13,113 nucleotides of DNA from Bacteroidales bacterium UBA5621 (GCA_002424525.1 DIKJ01000058.1:1-13113); one strand, 5' to 3'. Numbered from the stretch's first letter, positions 1 through 7,934 are shown. Made by a program: numbers and translations. Notes: generated by a model from the sequence alone, not told the origin.

Positions 1-85
1 AGCCCGGAAGGATCCGGAAGCAGCTTATTTCAATCACCGGCAAAAGATGATGATTATGAGCCCTACTCGGGCAGGAAGGTTTAGC

Positions 86-1375
86 CTACCGTTTGTTTAA
101 CGTAATAAGGTAGCGGAAAGGATTGATTATCTTCTGAAACAGGCTTACATCCCGTGTTATTATTTCCGCAGTTCCCTGCATGTTCTGGGTAAAGTCGAGC
201 CTGATCCCATAGAGGGTCAGCAGGCCGTCAGGAAGAGTTATCTCGATAAGGTAAGCATCGCCGGACGGAACAAGTGACTTGGACCTTACAATACCCCTGA
301 CCATACCAAACTCAAGATATGGGTAACCGCTGAGTTTTATATTTACCGGCTGGCCAGTCTCCACCTTCCCCGACCTTTGCATCCTGAGATTTATTCTTCC
401 GATATAATCGCCAGTTTCAGCCGGGACAATACTCATCACGGGCTCGTCCTTCACAACGGCCTGATTTTCGCTCCAGAAGCGGGTAAAAGTAACTTTGCCC
501 TCGATCGGAGATACCAGCAGGTATGTGTTTTCCCAGATCCTGAGCTGGGCCTTAAGGTTAAGCAGTGATTCATCGAGTATATAAAAGAGTTTCTCCCTCT
601 CTTCGAGCCTGCGTATGGTGTAATCCTGCAAAAGTTGTTTTTTCTCTGCCAGTTCAATTGATTTTGCTGAGCGGTCAAGTCTGACCTGCTGAAGTTCAAT
701 ATTTATTCTGATCAGCGACTGGCGCGAAATCTCCAGTTCACTTTCAGAAAGCACACCTCCTGCGAAAAGCAATGAATCCCTCCTGTATTTCTTCTCTTCA
801 AGCAGTCTGTTCTCGTTAAAAAGCCTCTCTTTAACCCTGACATTTCTTATGTACTCCTCAATACTGCTGATTTCATCCTTCACTGATTCTATCCTGCTTC
901 CATAAAGATCGTTGGTTATGTAGCTATTGAAATCAGAGAGGCTCTTTACGAAAGATGCCCAGAAATTCTGAATTTCTCCCAGCTCTGAAAAACGGGGCAG
1001 AGAGCCCGGAGCGACCAGTTCCGGGTTGCTTAGGGTATCGATTAACGATTTGAGGATCCCGACCTCAGTTATTGATGCCGCTGTCTCCATAACAGCCAGG
1101 AGCTGGCCCTGACTAACCTCTTCCTTCTCTGAAACATAAAGGTTCTTGATCCGTCCGGTTAGTTTGCTTACAATAGGTACAGGAGGATTTACCGTGGTGA
1201 TCTCTACCGGCGATGGTATCGTATCGGGATATCTGATTATCCAGGAGAAGATGAGAAAAAGAAGAAAAATTGCGAACAGAAGCGAAGTCCCGATCCTCAG
1301 AATTCTGCGGGGTGGGTTTCCCATGATCTCCCTTACGGGATCGGAATATATCAGATCAGGTTTCTGGTCTTCCAT
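86..1375 (-). CDS. HlyD-family membrane-fusion (periplasmic adaptor) subunit of a peptide exporter
   Basis: This protein should bridge the inner-membrane ABC transporter encoded just upstream to an outer-membrane channel, so that processed peptide leaves the cell. The 429-residue chain has a short cytoplasmic N-terminus, one membrane helix at about residues 29-48, and a first lipoyl-like half at about 65-100 (KLTGRIKNLYVSEKEEVSQG). A long charged, Leu/Glu/Arg-rich coiled-coil hairpin follows at about 160-283. The second lipoyl half is at about 284-318 (SPIEGKVTF), and a C-terminal beta-barrel region follows. This is the standard order and length for type-1-secretion adaptors. The start lies 8 nt after the stop of the ABC transporter gene, so the two are almost certainly co-transcribed and perhaps translationally coupled. 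No outer-membrane channel gene is in the window; a TolC homologue elsewhere would be needed. The family call is firm; the cargo is inferred from the neighbours. Confidence 0.93.
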   Translation of the reverse strand: MEDQKPDLIYSDPVREIMGNPPRRILRIGTSLLFAIFLLFLIFSWIIRYPDTIPSPVEITTVNPPVPIVSKLTGRIKNLYVSEKEEVSQGQLLAVMETAASITEVGILKSLIDTLSNPELVAPGSLPRFSELGEIQNFWASFVKSLSDFNSYITNDLYGSRIESVKDEISSIEEYIRNVRVKERLFNENRLLEEKKYRRDSLLFAGGVLSESELEISRQSLIRINIELQQVRLDRSAKSIELAEKKQLLQDYTIRRLEEREKLFYILDESLLNLKAQLRIWENTYLLVSPIEGKVTFTRFWSENQAVVKDEPVMSIVPAETGDYIGRINLRMQRSGKVETGQPVNIKLSGYPYLEFGMVRGIVRSKSLVPSGDAYLIEITLPDGLLTLYGIRLDFTQNMQGTAEIITRDVSLFQKIINPFRYLITLNKR

Positions 1376-1383
1376 CAGTGCAT

Positions 1384-3570
1384 TCAGTTACCCAGTTCCA
1401 GCTGGTTTTTAATAAGGTTATAATAGGGACCCTGGTTTTCTATCAGTGTATAGTGGGTACCGGTCTCGACGATCTGTCCCTTTTCGAGTACCACTATCTT
1501 GTCTGCATTTTTTACCGTGCTCAGCCTGTGCGCCACAATTATCACGGTCTTACCTTTAAAATATTCCGCCAGGTTCCGGACAATTGCTTTTTCGTTATTG
1601 GCATCGAGTGAGTTTGTCGCCTCGTCCAGAATAAAAATATCAGGATCCTTGTAGATCACCCGTGCGATCAGCAGGCGTTGCTTCTGGCCTTCGCTCAGCC
1701 CGTGTCCGTTTGCTCCGATTTTGGTATTGTAGCCAAGAGGAAGTGAATCAATGAATTCCCTTATGTTTGCTGTTTCGGCTGACATGATCAGCCTGTCTTC
1801 GTCTATTGTGCCGGGACCCGGTGAAATATTCCTTGCTATTGTCCCCGGGAAAATGTAGCCATCCTGCATTACGGCTCCCACCTTTGTCCTCCACATTTTA
1901 AGGTTAATGTTTGCCAGGGGTGTATCTCCGATCAGTATTTCCCCTGAAACCGGCCGGTAAAACCCCAGGATCATTTTAAGCAACGTTGTTTTTCCGCTGC
2001 CGCTGGTGCCTGCAATCGCAGTGATACTGTTCTTCTCAATGTGAAGATTGATATCCTTTACTGCAAAAGGAGAACGGGGGCCCTCATACTGGTATGAGAT
2101 ATTGCTCAGGGTAATATCCTTTCTTTCCGGCAGTACCTGCAGTTTCATTGCAGCTTCGCTGTCCTCGTCATCCATAGAATGGACCTCGGCCAGCCGGTCG
2201 AGGCTCATTTTGGCATCCTGGGAGATCCTGAAAAAACCAATGATCTGGTTAACCGGTACGTTAAGCTGACCTATAATAAACTGAACGGCAAGCATCATAC
2301 CCAGTGTCATGGAGCCCTTCATGACAGCAGTTGCAGCGATGATCGTAATAAGGATATTTGTGGCCTCGTTGATAAAAACTGCCCCGGCTGACTGATACTG
2401 AATAATGCCCAGGCCCTTAACCTTAAGGCGGAACAAAGATGCCTGGATGTTTTCCCAGTCCCATCGCATATTCATTTCGCTCTGAGTAAGCTTGATCTCC
2501 TGCATACCATTTATAATGCTTATCAGCTTGGAATTGGATGAGGACATCTCTCTGAAGCGCTGATGATCGAGGCGGGCCCGGGGCTTGATAAAAAATGAGA
2601 TCCACACTGTATAGAGCAATGTTCCTGAAATGAAAATTACAAGGATTTTAATACTGAAAATTGCCAGGACTATTCCGAAGACAACCAGATTAAAGAAAGA
2701 AAAGAGTATGCTCAGGCTGGCAGAAGTCAGGAATTCCTCAATCCTGTTGTTATCATCAATTCTCTGAAGGATATCTCCGGTTAACTTTGTGTCAAAGAAA
2801 GCTATGGGCAATGCCATAAGTTTATGAAGGAATCCGGAGATTATTGCCACGTTGACCCTCGAACCAATATGAAGGAGCAGCCATCCCCTGATAAATTCGA
2901 CAGAGGTTCTGCCCAGAATAAGGGCCAGCTGGGCAAATAGAATAAGGTAGATAAAGCCTATATCGTTGTTATTCAACCCAATATCAATAATCGATTGTGT
3001 AAGGAAAGGAATTGTCAGCTGTATTATACTGCCCAGAAGGAGTCCGAGGATCAGCTGTGAGGTGTATTTCCGGTAAAGCCGGAAATATTTCAGAAGGAAT
3101 CTGAATCCCTGGGTTTTCTCCTGCTCGTCGTCAATATCATACAATGCCGGTGCAGGTTCAATAATAAGTACAAGTCCCACCTGTTTACCTCCGGACAAAG
3201 ATGATGACCAGTTATCAATGAATTCTTCCCGTGAATATTTCACAAGGCCGACGGCAGGATCAGCAACCCAGACGGTATCCTTCCTTATCTTGTATACGAC
3301 AACAAAGTGCTTCTGCTTCCAGTGGACAATACAGGGAAGGGGCACATTTCCCGCAAGCATTTCAAAAGATATTTTCACTCCTATAGTTCTGAAGCCAAGT
3401 GAGTCAGCTGCCTCGGAGAGTCCAAGGAATGAGACACCCTCTCTTGTAATGTGGCATTTTTTGCGAAGAGTATCGAGTGTGAAATTCTTCCTGTGGAAGG
3501 CTGCCACCATTTTCAGGCAGGCTGGCCCGCAATCCATGGCATCGGGTTGTCTTACAAAGGGGAACGACAT
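1384..3570 (-). CDS. C39 peptidase-containing ABC transporter (PCAT) for double-glycine leader peptides
   Basis: This is a bifunctional inner-membrane exporter that cleaves a leader after a Gly-Gly pair and pumps the remaining peptide out using ATP. All three modules are visible in 728 residues. The N-terminal C39 cysteine peptidase has Gln8, Cys14 in DCGPAC, His88 in KQKHFVVV and Asp104 in ADPA, so it should be active. The membrane domain spans about residues 165-445 with several hydrophobic helices. The ATPase has Walker A GTSGSGKTT at 521-529, Q-loop Gln569, signature LSEGQ at 625-629, Walker B ending LDE at 648-650 and switch His681. The HlyD-type adaptor gene follows directly. The gene is divergent from the sigma-factor gene across 153 bp. 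The obvious candidate substrate is the Gly-Gly peptide encoded at 7605-7745. No peptide-modifying enzyme lies nearby, so the cargo may be unmodified. That pairing is inference; the family call is secure. Confidence 0.96.
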   Translation of the reverse strand: MSFPFVRQPDAMDCGPACLKMVAAFHRKNFTLDTLRKKCHITREGVSFLGLSEAADSLGFRTIGVKISFEMLAGNVPLPCIVHWKQKHFVVVYKIRKDTVWVADPAVGLVKYSREEFIDNWSSSLSGGKQVGLVLIIEPAPALYDIDDEQEKTQGFRFLLKYFRLYRKYTSQLILGLLLGSIIQLTIPFLTQSIIDIGLNNNDIGFIYLILFAQLALILGRTSVEFIRGWLLLHIGSRVNVAIISGFLHKLMALPIAFFDTKLTGDILQRIDDNNRIEEFLTSASLSILFSFFNLVVFGIVLAIFSIKILVIFISGTLLYTVWISFFIKPRARLDHQRFREMSSSNSKLISIINGMQEIKLTQSEMNMRWDWENIQASLFRLKVKGLGIIQYQSAGAVFINEATNILITIIAATAVMKGSMTLGMMLAVQFIIGQLNVPVNQIIGFFRISQDAKMSLDRLAEVHSMDDEDSEAAMKLQVLPERKDITLSNISYQYEGPRSPFAVKDINLHIEKNSITAIAGTSGSGKTTLLKMILGFYRPVSGEILIGDTPLANINLKMWRTKVGAVMQDGYIFPGTIARNISPGPGTIDEDRLIMSAETANIREFIDSLPLGYNTKIGANGHGLSEGQKQRLLIARVIYKDPDIFILDEATNSLDANNEKAIVRNLAEYFKGKTVIIVAHRLSTVKNADKIVVLEKGQIVETGTHYTLIENQGPYYNLIKNQLELGN

Positions 3571-3689
3571 TCTGCTTGCAGGGAATAATGTGAAGTAAAG
3601 ATATTCATATTTTATTTAGAAACAGCTCACGATTTATTTAAAATCATTACCTTCAATGACAGATCAATACTTTTCCTTAATGGAAATAG

Positions 3690-3697
3690 TATATTTG
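3690..3697 (+). promoter_or_regulatory. Bacteroidota-type -7 promoter element for the sigma-factor gene
   Basis: TATATTTG matches the Bacteroidota housekeeping -7 consensus TAnnTTTG exactly. It lies 26 nt before the TTG codon at 3724, which places transcription start at about 3703-3706. No clear -33 TTG is seen at the usual distance. Two short dyads flank it: TTTCC/GGAAA at 3672-3686 and CAATT-C-AATTG at 3699-3709. The rest of the 153-bp divergent gap (3571-3723) is AT-rich and must also hold the promoter of the transporter operon, which I could not locate. Confidence 0.5.
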
Positions 3698-3723
3698 TCA
3701 ATTCAATTGGTAATCAAAAGGAT

Positions 3724-4290
3724 TTGTTCCGAAGAATTTCTGATACAGCCATTATTGAAGGAGTGCGCCGCCAGGATGACAGGACGTTAAACTGGCTGTA
3801 CGATAATTTCCTGCAGACAGTCAGGCATCATGTGCTCAAGAACAGCGGATCTGAGGCAGATGTTTCAGATGTATTTCAGGAATCGATTATTACACTCTAC
3901 CGGCAGATAACGGAAAATACCCTCAACCTGACTACCGATCTTAAGGGCTATTTTTTCGGTATCGCCCGGAACATATGGAGCAGTCAGCTCCGGCTGAAAA
4001 GGAGAAATACAGAACTTAACACTGATTTCGCCGATGAAAGCTATACCGACGGGTTAACTGATGCAATTCTCGAAAAGATCATAAGCAGGGCTTTCAGCAA
4101 ATTAAAACCAGATGCGCAGAGAATACTGGTTCTTTTTTCAGAAGGATGCTCATATGAAGAAATTGCAGGTAAGATGAACCTTAAGAACGAGACCTACGCC
4201 AGACGTAAAAAATATCTCAGCAAAGAATCGCTGATGAGCCTGATGAAAGAGGACCCTGAATACAGGGATTACCTTGATCTGCGAAAATAG
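3724..4290 (+). CDS. ECF-like sigma-70 family RNA polymerase sigma factor
   Basis: This is a two-domain sigma factor expected to direct RNA polymerase to a small set of promoters. Region 2 covers about residues 22-94, with the helix around SEADVSDVFQESIITLYR and the LKGYFFGIARN segment. Region 4 covers about 115-172, with a helix-turn-helix around CSYEEIAGKMNLKNETYARRKKYL. At 188 residues with no region 1 or 3 it has ECF size. No ATG exists in frame upstream; TTG at 3724 is the best start, because the likely transcription start is only about 20 nt before it, though the purine-rich stretch sits unusually close. The 3' end overlaps the end of the convergent TPR-CHAT gene by 22 bp. The natural partner is the anti-sigma-like membrane TPR protein encoded at 7935-8681; that pairing is inferred from domain type and proximity. 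Confidence 0.9.
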   Translation: MFRRISDTAIIEGVRRQDDRTLNWLYDNFLQTVRHHVLKNSGSEADVSDVFQESIITLYRQITENTLNLTTDLKGYFFGIARNIWSSQLRLKRRNTELNTDFADESYTDGLTDAILEKIISRAFSKLKPDAQRILVLFSEGCSYEEIAGKMNLKNETYARRKKYLSKESLMSLMKEDPEYRDYLDLRK

Positions 4291-7200
4291 AAATATACCG
4301 GTATTGCTGCAAGGAGAAGGATAACCGCGGCAGATATGAGTACGCGTTTATGATACCAGAGCGGCGAATTATTCCCATAAATAACAAGGGCAGCCCAGAA
4401 AGAGGGATGGGAGCCGATCTGGCTGGCCTTTTTCAGGTATTTTATCCTGGCTTTCTGAAGGGCATCTGTTTTTGATTTTCCTTTCCTCAGATTATGGTAG
4501 AATTGTTTGATGATCTCTGTTCCTGATCTGTCTTCAATCTCCCATAGTGACATGACCACCGACTGACTGCCTGCATAGATGAATCCCCGTGCCAGGCTCA
4601 GTACCCCCTCTCCTGAATTGAGGAGACCCGTTCCGGTGTTACAGGAGCTCAGTACAACCATTTTGGCTCTAAGTGGAATACCATATACCTCCCATGTGTT
4701 CAGGAAACCATCTTCCTGTCCATTGCGCTCCGGATAGAATACCATGGTGGAATGCATGGGTGACCGGTCGTTGAGTACTGTGTGCATTGCAAGATGGATT
4801 ATGTCGTAATTTCCCGATTCAGCCTTGAAAACCGATTCAAGTGCACCGTTATTGATATAAAGCCTGCCCCTGGAAAGTGCCGCAACATATTCAGCCTCCT
4901 GCCTTGCAAAGGGGATATCTGCAAGAAATCTCATGTCATTTTGCCTGTTACGGGTTAGCGAGTCAGCATGGATCGTTCCGGGGTATACCGGAGCGAAGGC
5001 AACCAGTTTATTGCCGGGTCTGTACTTCTTGCTCTGTGATTCTGACAAAAATGTCAGGGAGTAGGTATAGGATATTCTGAAGTCGTACATTAAATAACGT
5101 AGTTCACGATAGAGAATCTCAGTCCCCTGGTACTGCTCCGGGATCAGAGTCTCGAAAGGAAGGTATGAGAGAATATTGTCGGGTGAGATCAGCAGATTGT
5201 CTGATATCAGGTATTTTCTGGCGGGCTCCAGAAGAATTTTATATAAATAGATACCAAGCCTCTGAAATTCCCCGAATTGCTCCCTGGCGTTCGCAGACCT
5301 TGCGGGAGCAAGAAGAAGAGCCCGGTAAGCCTTCAGGTTGTCAAAGAATTCAGGGCCTGTTGAGAGAGAGAGAATTTCCTGGTGCTTCCGGTTTACAACA
5401 AAAATGTAGATCATGGTGTCGGTAACAATGTAACTGAGATAATTCCCTCTTGATCCTGCCACTCTCGGAATGTCGTTCAATTCAGTCACACGGGTGTTAT
5501 ACTTAATGAGGTAATATTCAGGATACTGTTTTTCGAACAGGCGGATAAGGGAATCTCTTTCGTGGGAAGCTCTGAGCAGGTTGTCGTTCCATTCATTCAG
5601 AAGGTATTCATCAGGAGTATCCTTATATTTCTCAGCCAGAATTCTTGCGTTATTATGGCTGATTTCCCGCTGAAGGTCCCTTTCGAGATCAGCAATGCCG
5701 GAGGGGATATGAAACTGAGTTGCCTTCAGCTCCCGTGTTGCGGCGAGCAACCCGGCCACTTTGCTTCTCTCGGAGTATTCAAACGCCTTTTCAAGGTAGT
5801 TCTTTCTGCCAGTAATCTGATAGCAGAGACCAAAATCGCGGATCGCAAAAAGATATGAATCGCGGTAACGATCGCCAAGGATCAGCCTGCTCTCCTCCTC
5901 CGACAGATTTATCCTGACTCTCTCCAGGACCGAAATGATGAGTTCTGCAGTACCGGCAGCCGCAAGGAGGTATTCCGGATCATCTGATTCTTCGAAAATA
6001 TCCCATAAGATCAAATACTTTGTCCTGAGAAGGTCGAGAGAGCGCTGGTCATTCTTCAATGATCCCGGAGTGGGATTTTCCAGGTTGCTGCCCGGCCTGG
6101 CATCAGCTTCGGGATAAAGCATCTCCTGAACAATGTGCAGAGCCTCCATTGACCCGCCGGTTGAGGAGAGTGCAAGAGAATAGCCCTGCAATACAGGTTC
6201 TCTCAGGAGGAGATCCTCCTTATGGGAATTCAAATATTCGATACAGATGGAATAATACGGGAGCGACCTGCTGTATTGTTTGCTGTAAACCCGCAGATAT
6301 TCAGCATAATTCTTGATTATCTCAATATAATTTCTTGATGCGGGCCCATAGACTTTCAGCCCTTTCTCCAGTAATCTTTCGAGAAGCATTTCTCCTTCTC
6401 CCGCCCTGCCCTCTTTAGCAAGCCTGATTGCATAGCTGTTTATTATGTTATTAGCAATTATTGAGGTATACTCCCCTGCGATAATGACACCTCTCTTGTA
6501 GTAATCATCAGATTTATCGGAATAACCAAGATAATCATATGCTATTGCCAGACTGTTAAGCAGATTGATAAATCTGTCATCCTTCTTCAGTCTCCATTTA
6601 TCATAAAACGATTCAGTTTTCTCAAGATATGGAATAGCCCTGGCATAATCGGACAACCGCATATGGCAGACACCTATATTATAATAAAGGTCGGCAAGCT
6701 CTGATGCGTTGGATTCATTTTCAGTTTTATTAATTATCCCTATTGCCCTGTTCCCGTATGTAATGGATCTCTCATATTCCTGAAGCTCTATGCTTGCATT
6801 AATGAGATTTGAAAGGCTGCCGATCAGTTCAGTGCTTGTGCTGCCATAAAGCTTCTCCTCCGCATTCAGTGACCTTAAAGAATAAATATACATGTTCCGG
6901 AAGTCGCCATTGTAATTACAGGCAACTGCGAGGTTATAGAGGGTTCTTGCGTAAATATCGTCGTGTTCGTTAATTTCTTCCCTGATCACTTCAGCCTTTT
7001 GCAGATATTTGACAGCATCACTGTTGTTTCCCGTAAGGAGGTTATAAGCACCGATAAGATAAAAGGACTCCGATAAAACAAGGGAATCAATGTCCAGGGC
7101 AAGGGCAGGTAATATTCTGGCGATGATATTATTGCTTTCAGAGAATTTGTTCAGCCTGATACTCTGTCTGAGTGATGAATTCAGTTCCATGACGCTACGT

Positions 7201-7361
7201 GAATGCCGGTCCAGTACTTTGTCAGGATCCTTACTGCCGGCAAGCAGTTTCTCAATGCCGGGGGTGCCGGGGCTGAAGCAGGTGAATGCAGTAAGGTTGT
7301 TGAAAACTGCAATAAAGATCAGCCAGAACACAATGCATTTAATATGATGTTTGCATGCCAT
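4269..7361 (-). CDS. exported, tail-anchored TPR-CHAT caspase-like protease
   Basis: This is a predicted cysteine protease of the CHAT (caspase HetF associated with TPRs) family. An N-terminal hydrophobic signal (about residues 9-21) precedes a long array of TPR-like helical repeats (about 60-480), a further helical region (about 480-640) and a C-terminal CHAT domain (about 640-975). The catalytic pair is present: His860 in HLAMHTVLND and Cys907 in VVLSSCNTGTG. The typical downstream block with GEGVLSLARGFIYAG and SLWEIED follows. A final membrane helix at about 1007-1026 ends in RRSR. This arrangement puts the TPR and CHAT domains in the periplasm and the basic tail in the cytoplasm. The gene is divergent from the Gly-Gly peptide gene and convergent with the sigma gene. 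Its substrate is unknown; the membrane anti-sigma-like TPR protein is a reasonable candidate. Many Bacteroidota TPR-CHAT proteins have no known function, so only the domain call is firm. Confidence 0.9.
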   Translation of the reverse strand: MACKHHIKCIVFWLIFIAVFNNLTAFTCFSPGTPGIEKLLAGSKDPDKVLDRHSRSVMELNSSLRQSIRLNKFSESNNIIARILPALALDIDSLVLSESFYLIGAYNLLTGNNSDAVKYLQKAEVIREEINEHDDIYARTLYNLAVACNYNGDFRNMYIYSLRSLNAEEKLYGSTSTELIGSLSNLINASIELQEYERSITYGNRAIGIINKTENESNASELADLYYNIGVCHMRLSDYARAIPYLEKTESFYDKWRLKKDDRFINLLNSLAIAYDYLGYSDKSDDYYKRGVIIAGEYTSIIANNIINSYAIRLAKEGRAGEGEMLLERLLEKGLKVYGPASRNYIEIIKNYAEYLRVYSKQYSRSLPYYSICIEYLNSHKEDLLLREPVLQGYSLALSSTGGSMEALHIVQEMLYPEADARPGSNLENPTPGSLKNDQRSLDLLRTKYLILWDIFEESDDPEYLLAAAGTAELIISVLERVRINLSEEESRLILGDRYRDSYLFAIRDFGLCYQITGRKNYLEKAFEYSERSKVAGLLAATRELKATQFHIPSGIADLERDLQREISHNNARILAEKYKDTPDEYLLNEWNDNLLRASHERDSLIRLFEKQYPEYYLIKYNTRVTELNDIPRVAGSRGNYLSYIVTDTMIYIFVVNRKHQEILSLSTGPEFFDNLKAYRALLLAPARSANAREQFGEFQRLGIYLYKILLEPARKYLISDNLLISPDNILSYLPFETLIPEQYQGTEILYRELRYLMYDFRISYTYSLTFLSESQSKKYRPGNKLVAFAPVYPGTIHADSLTRNRQNDMRFLADIPFARQEAEYVAALSRGRLYINNGALESVFKAESGNYDIIHLAMHTVLNDRSPMHSTMVFYPERNGQEDGFLNTWEVYGIPLRAKMVVLSSCNTGTGLLNSGEGVLSLARGFIYAGSQSVVMSLWEIEDRSGTEIIKQFYHNLRKGKSKTDALQKARIKYLKKASQIGSHPSFWAALVIYGNNSPLWYHKRVLISAAVILLLAAIPVYFYFRRSR

Positions 7362-7390
7362 GGATAAACAACTTAAAATAGATTTCCCCG

Positions 7391-7411
7391 TATAAAGATT
7401 AAAACTTTATA
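7391..7411. promoter_or_regulatory. Perfect 7-7-7 inverted repeat upstream of the TPR-CHAT gene
   Basis: The arms TATAAAG (7391-7397) and CTTTATA (7405-7411) are exact reverse complements around a 7-nt spacer, ATTAAAA. The centre lies about 40 nt upstream of the TPR-CHAT start, so an operator or promoter role is plausible. The region is AT-rich and chance symmetry is possible. The 243-bp divergent gap 7362-7604 holds no other recognisable gene. Confidence 0.3.
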
Positions 7412-7538
7412 TTAAAATCCAAAACGTTGAGCAAAACAGTCTGTACAATCTTCGCTAACCAATTGATTCCCAGTACACATGATTTTTTATAAAAAAAGAT
7501 TGATTTTTTTGTGTCACAAAACCGGTATTTCTGACATG

Positions 7539-7549
7539 TTACAATGTAA
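7539..7549. promoter_or_regulatory. Short palindrome upstream of the peptide gene
   Basis: TTACA-A-TGTAA is a perfect palindrome about 56 nt before the peptide start. A one-mismatch -7-like element, TATTTCTG, lies just before it at 7526-7533, without a well-spaced -33 element. It could be an operator or part of an alternative-sigma promoter, but the support is only symmetry and position. Confidence 0.22.
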
Positions 7550-7604
7550 GCCAAAAAAGGCATTTCGAAAAAACCTGGAGTATAAACCATAAAAAATCAA
7601 TATT

Positions 7605-7745
7605 ATGAAGACCCTGAAACTGGAAGTAGTAAATGAAATTTTGAGAGAATTTGTTCTTAGTGATGAAGAAATGATTTGTGTCCGCGGAGGAAACCCCGAT
7701 GGCGATCCGATAGTAATGCCCAACCCCCCTCCGGTTAAGATATAG
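7605..7745 (+). CDS. 46-residue double-glycine leader peptide with a proline-rich core
   Basis: This small gene encodes a peptide with a 29-residue leader rich in Leu, Glu and Val that ends in LSDEEMICVRGG. That is the L-x-x-E-M-x-x-(I/V)-x-G-G pattern of Bacteroidales Gly-Gly precursor peptides cut by C39 transporters. Cleavage after Gly29 would release the 17-residue core NPDGDPIVMPNPPPVKI. Six of the 17 core residues are proline, with Pro31, Pro35 and Pro39 four residues apart. The core has no Cys, Ser or Thr, so lanthionine, thiazole and disulfide chemistry are excluded. ATG 7605 is the first start after an in-frame TAA at 7590, and a terminator begins 12 nt after the stop. A C39 transporter operon lies 4 kb away. 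The peptide may be a signal, a bacteriocin or a ligand for neighbouring proteins; its role is unknown. Confidence 0.82.
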   Translation: MKTLKLEVVNEILREFVLSDEEMICVRGGNPDGDPIVMPNPPPVKI

Positions 7746-7757
7746 TTCTTCACAGAC

Positions 7758-7789
7758 ATACAGTTTCTGTGAAACTGTATTTGTTTTTT
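7758..7789 (+). terminator. Intrinsic terminator of the peptide gene
   Basis: A perfect 9-bp stem, ATACAGTTT (7758-7766) with AAACTGTAT (7772-7780), closes a 5-nt loop and is followed directly by TTGTTTTTT (7781-7789). It begins 12 nt after the peptide stop, so the peptide is probably made from a short, separate transcript. An overlapping alternative stem, CACAGA (7751-7756) with TCTGTG (7766-7771), cannot form at the same time. Confidence 0.75.
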
Positions 7790-7867
7790 GCAGTATCGGC
7801 TGATGAATGATCTGTGCCTGGCTGGCAGGTGGATCAATAAAAGCAGAGTACTTATGAGCGACATAGT

Positions 7868-7897
7868 TAATATACAGATGTTAAATATCTGTTATTA
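7868..7897. promoter_or_regulatory. Inverted repeat upstream of the anti-sigma-like gene
   Basis: TAATATACAGAT (7868-7879) pairs with ATCTGTTATTA (7887-7897), with one bulged base and a 7-nt spacer, GTTAAAT. It lies about 37-67 nt before the start of the membrane TPR gene and has no T-run, so it is more likely an operator or a 5' leader hairpin than a terminator. The 189-bp gap 7746-7934 otherwise holds only the terminator of the peptide gene. Confidence 0.35.
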
Positions 7898-7934
7898 AAG
7901 GTATGGCAAAGATAAATTAACCAAATATATAATT

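Noticed and set aside
1..85. Possible end of a plus-strand gene before the HlyD stop
   Set aside because: More than one forward frame is open to a stop here (at 48-50, 82-84 and 98-100) and none shows a recognisable domain; 85 bases cannot decide whether a convergent gene ends here.
3656..3790. 44-codon ORF starting ATG 3656 in the divergent gap
   Set aside because: It runs across the sigma-gene promoter element and into the sigma gene in another frame, with no leader or domain features; a shadow.
4254..4267. CCCTG-AATA-CAGGG hairpin just past the TPR-CHAT stop as a terminator
   Set aside because: Only 5 bp of stem, no T-run on the minus strand, and it lies inside the sigma coding region.
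7514..7864. Minus-strand ORF covering the peptide gene
   Set aside because: Composition is not protein-like and it is antisense to the clear Gly-Gly peptide and its terminator.
7803..7898. 31-codon ORF between the peptide gene and the anti-sigma-like gene, considered as a second small peptide
   Set aside because: No Gly-Gly motif, no similarity to the first peptide, and it ends inside the inverted repeat; no support for coding.
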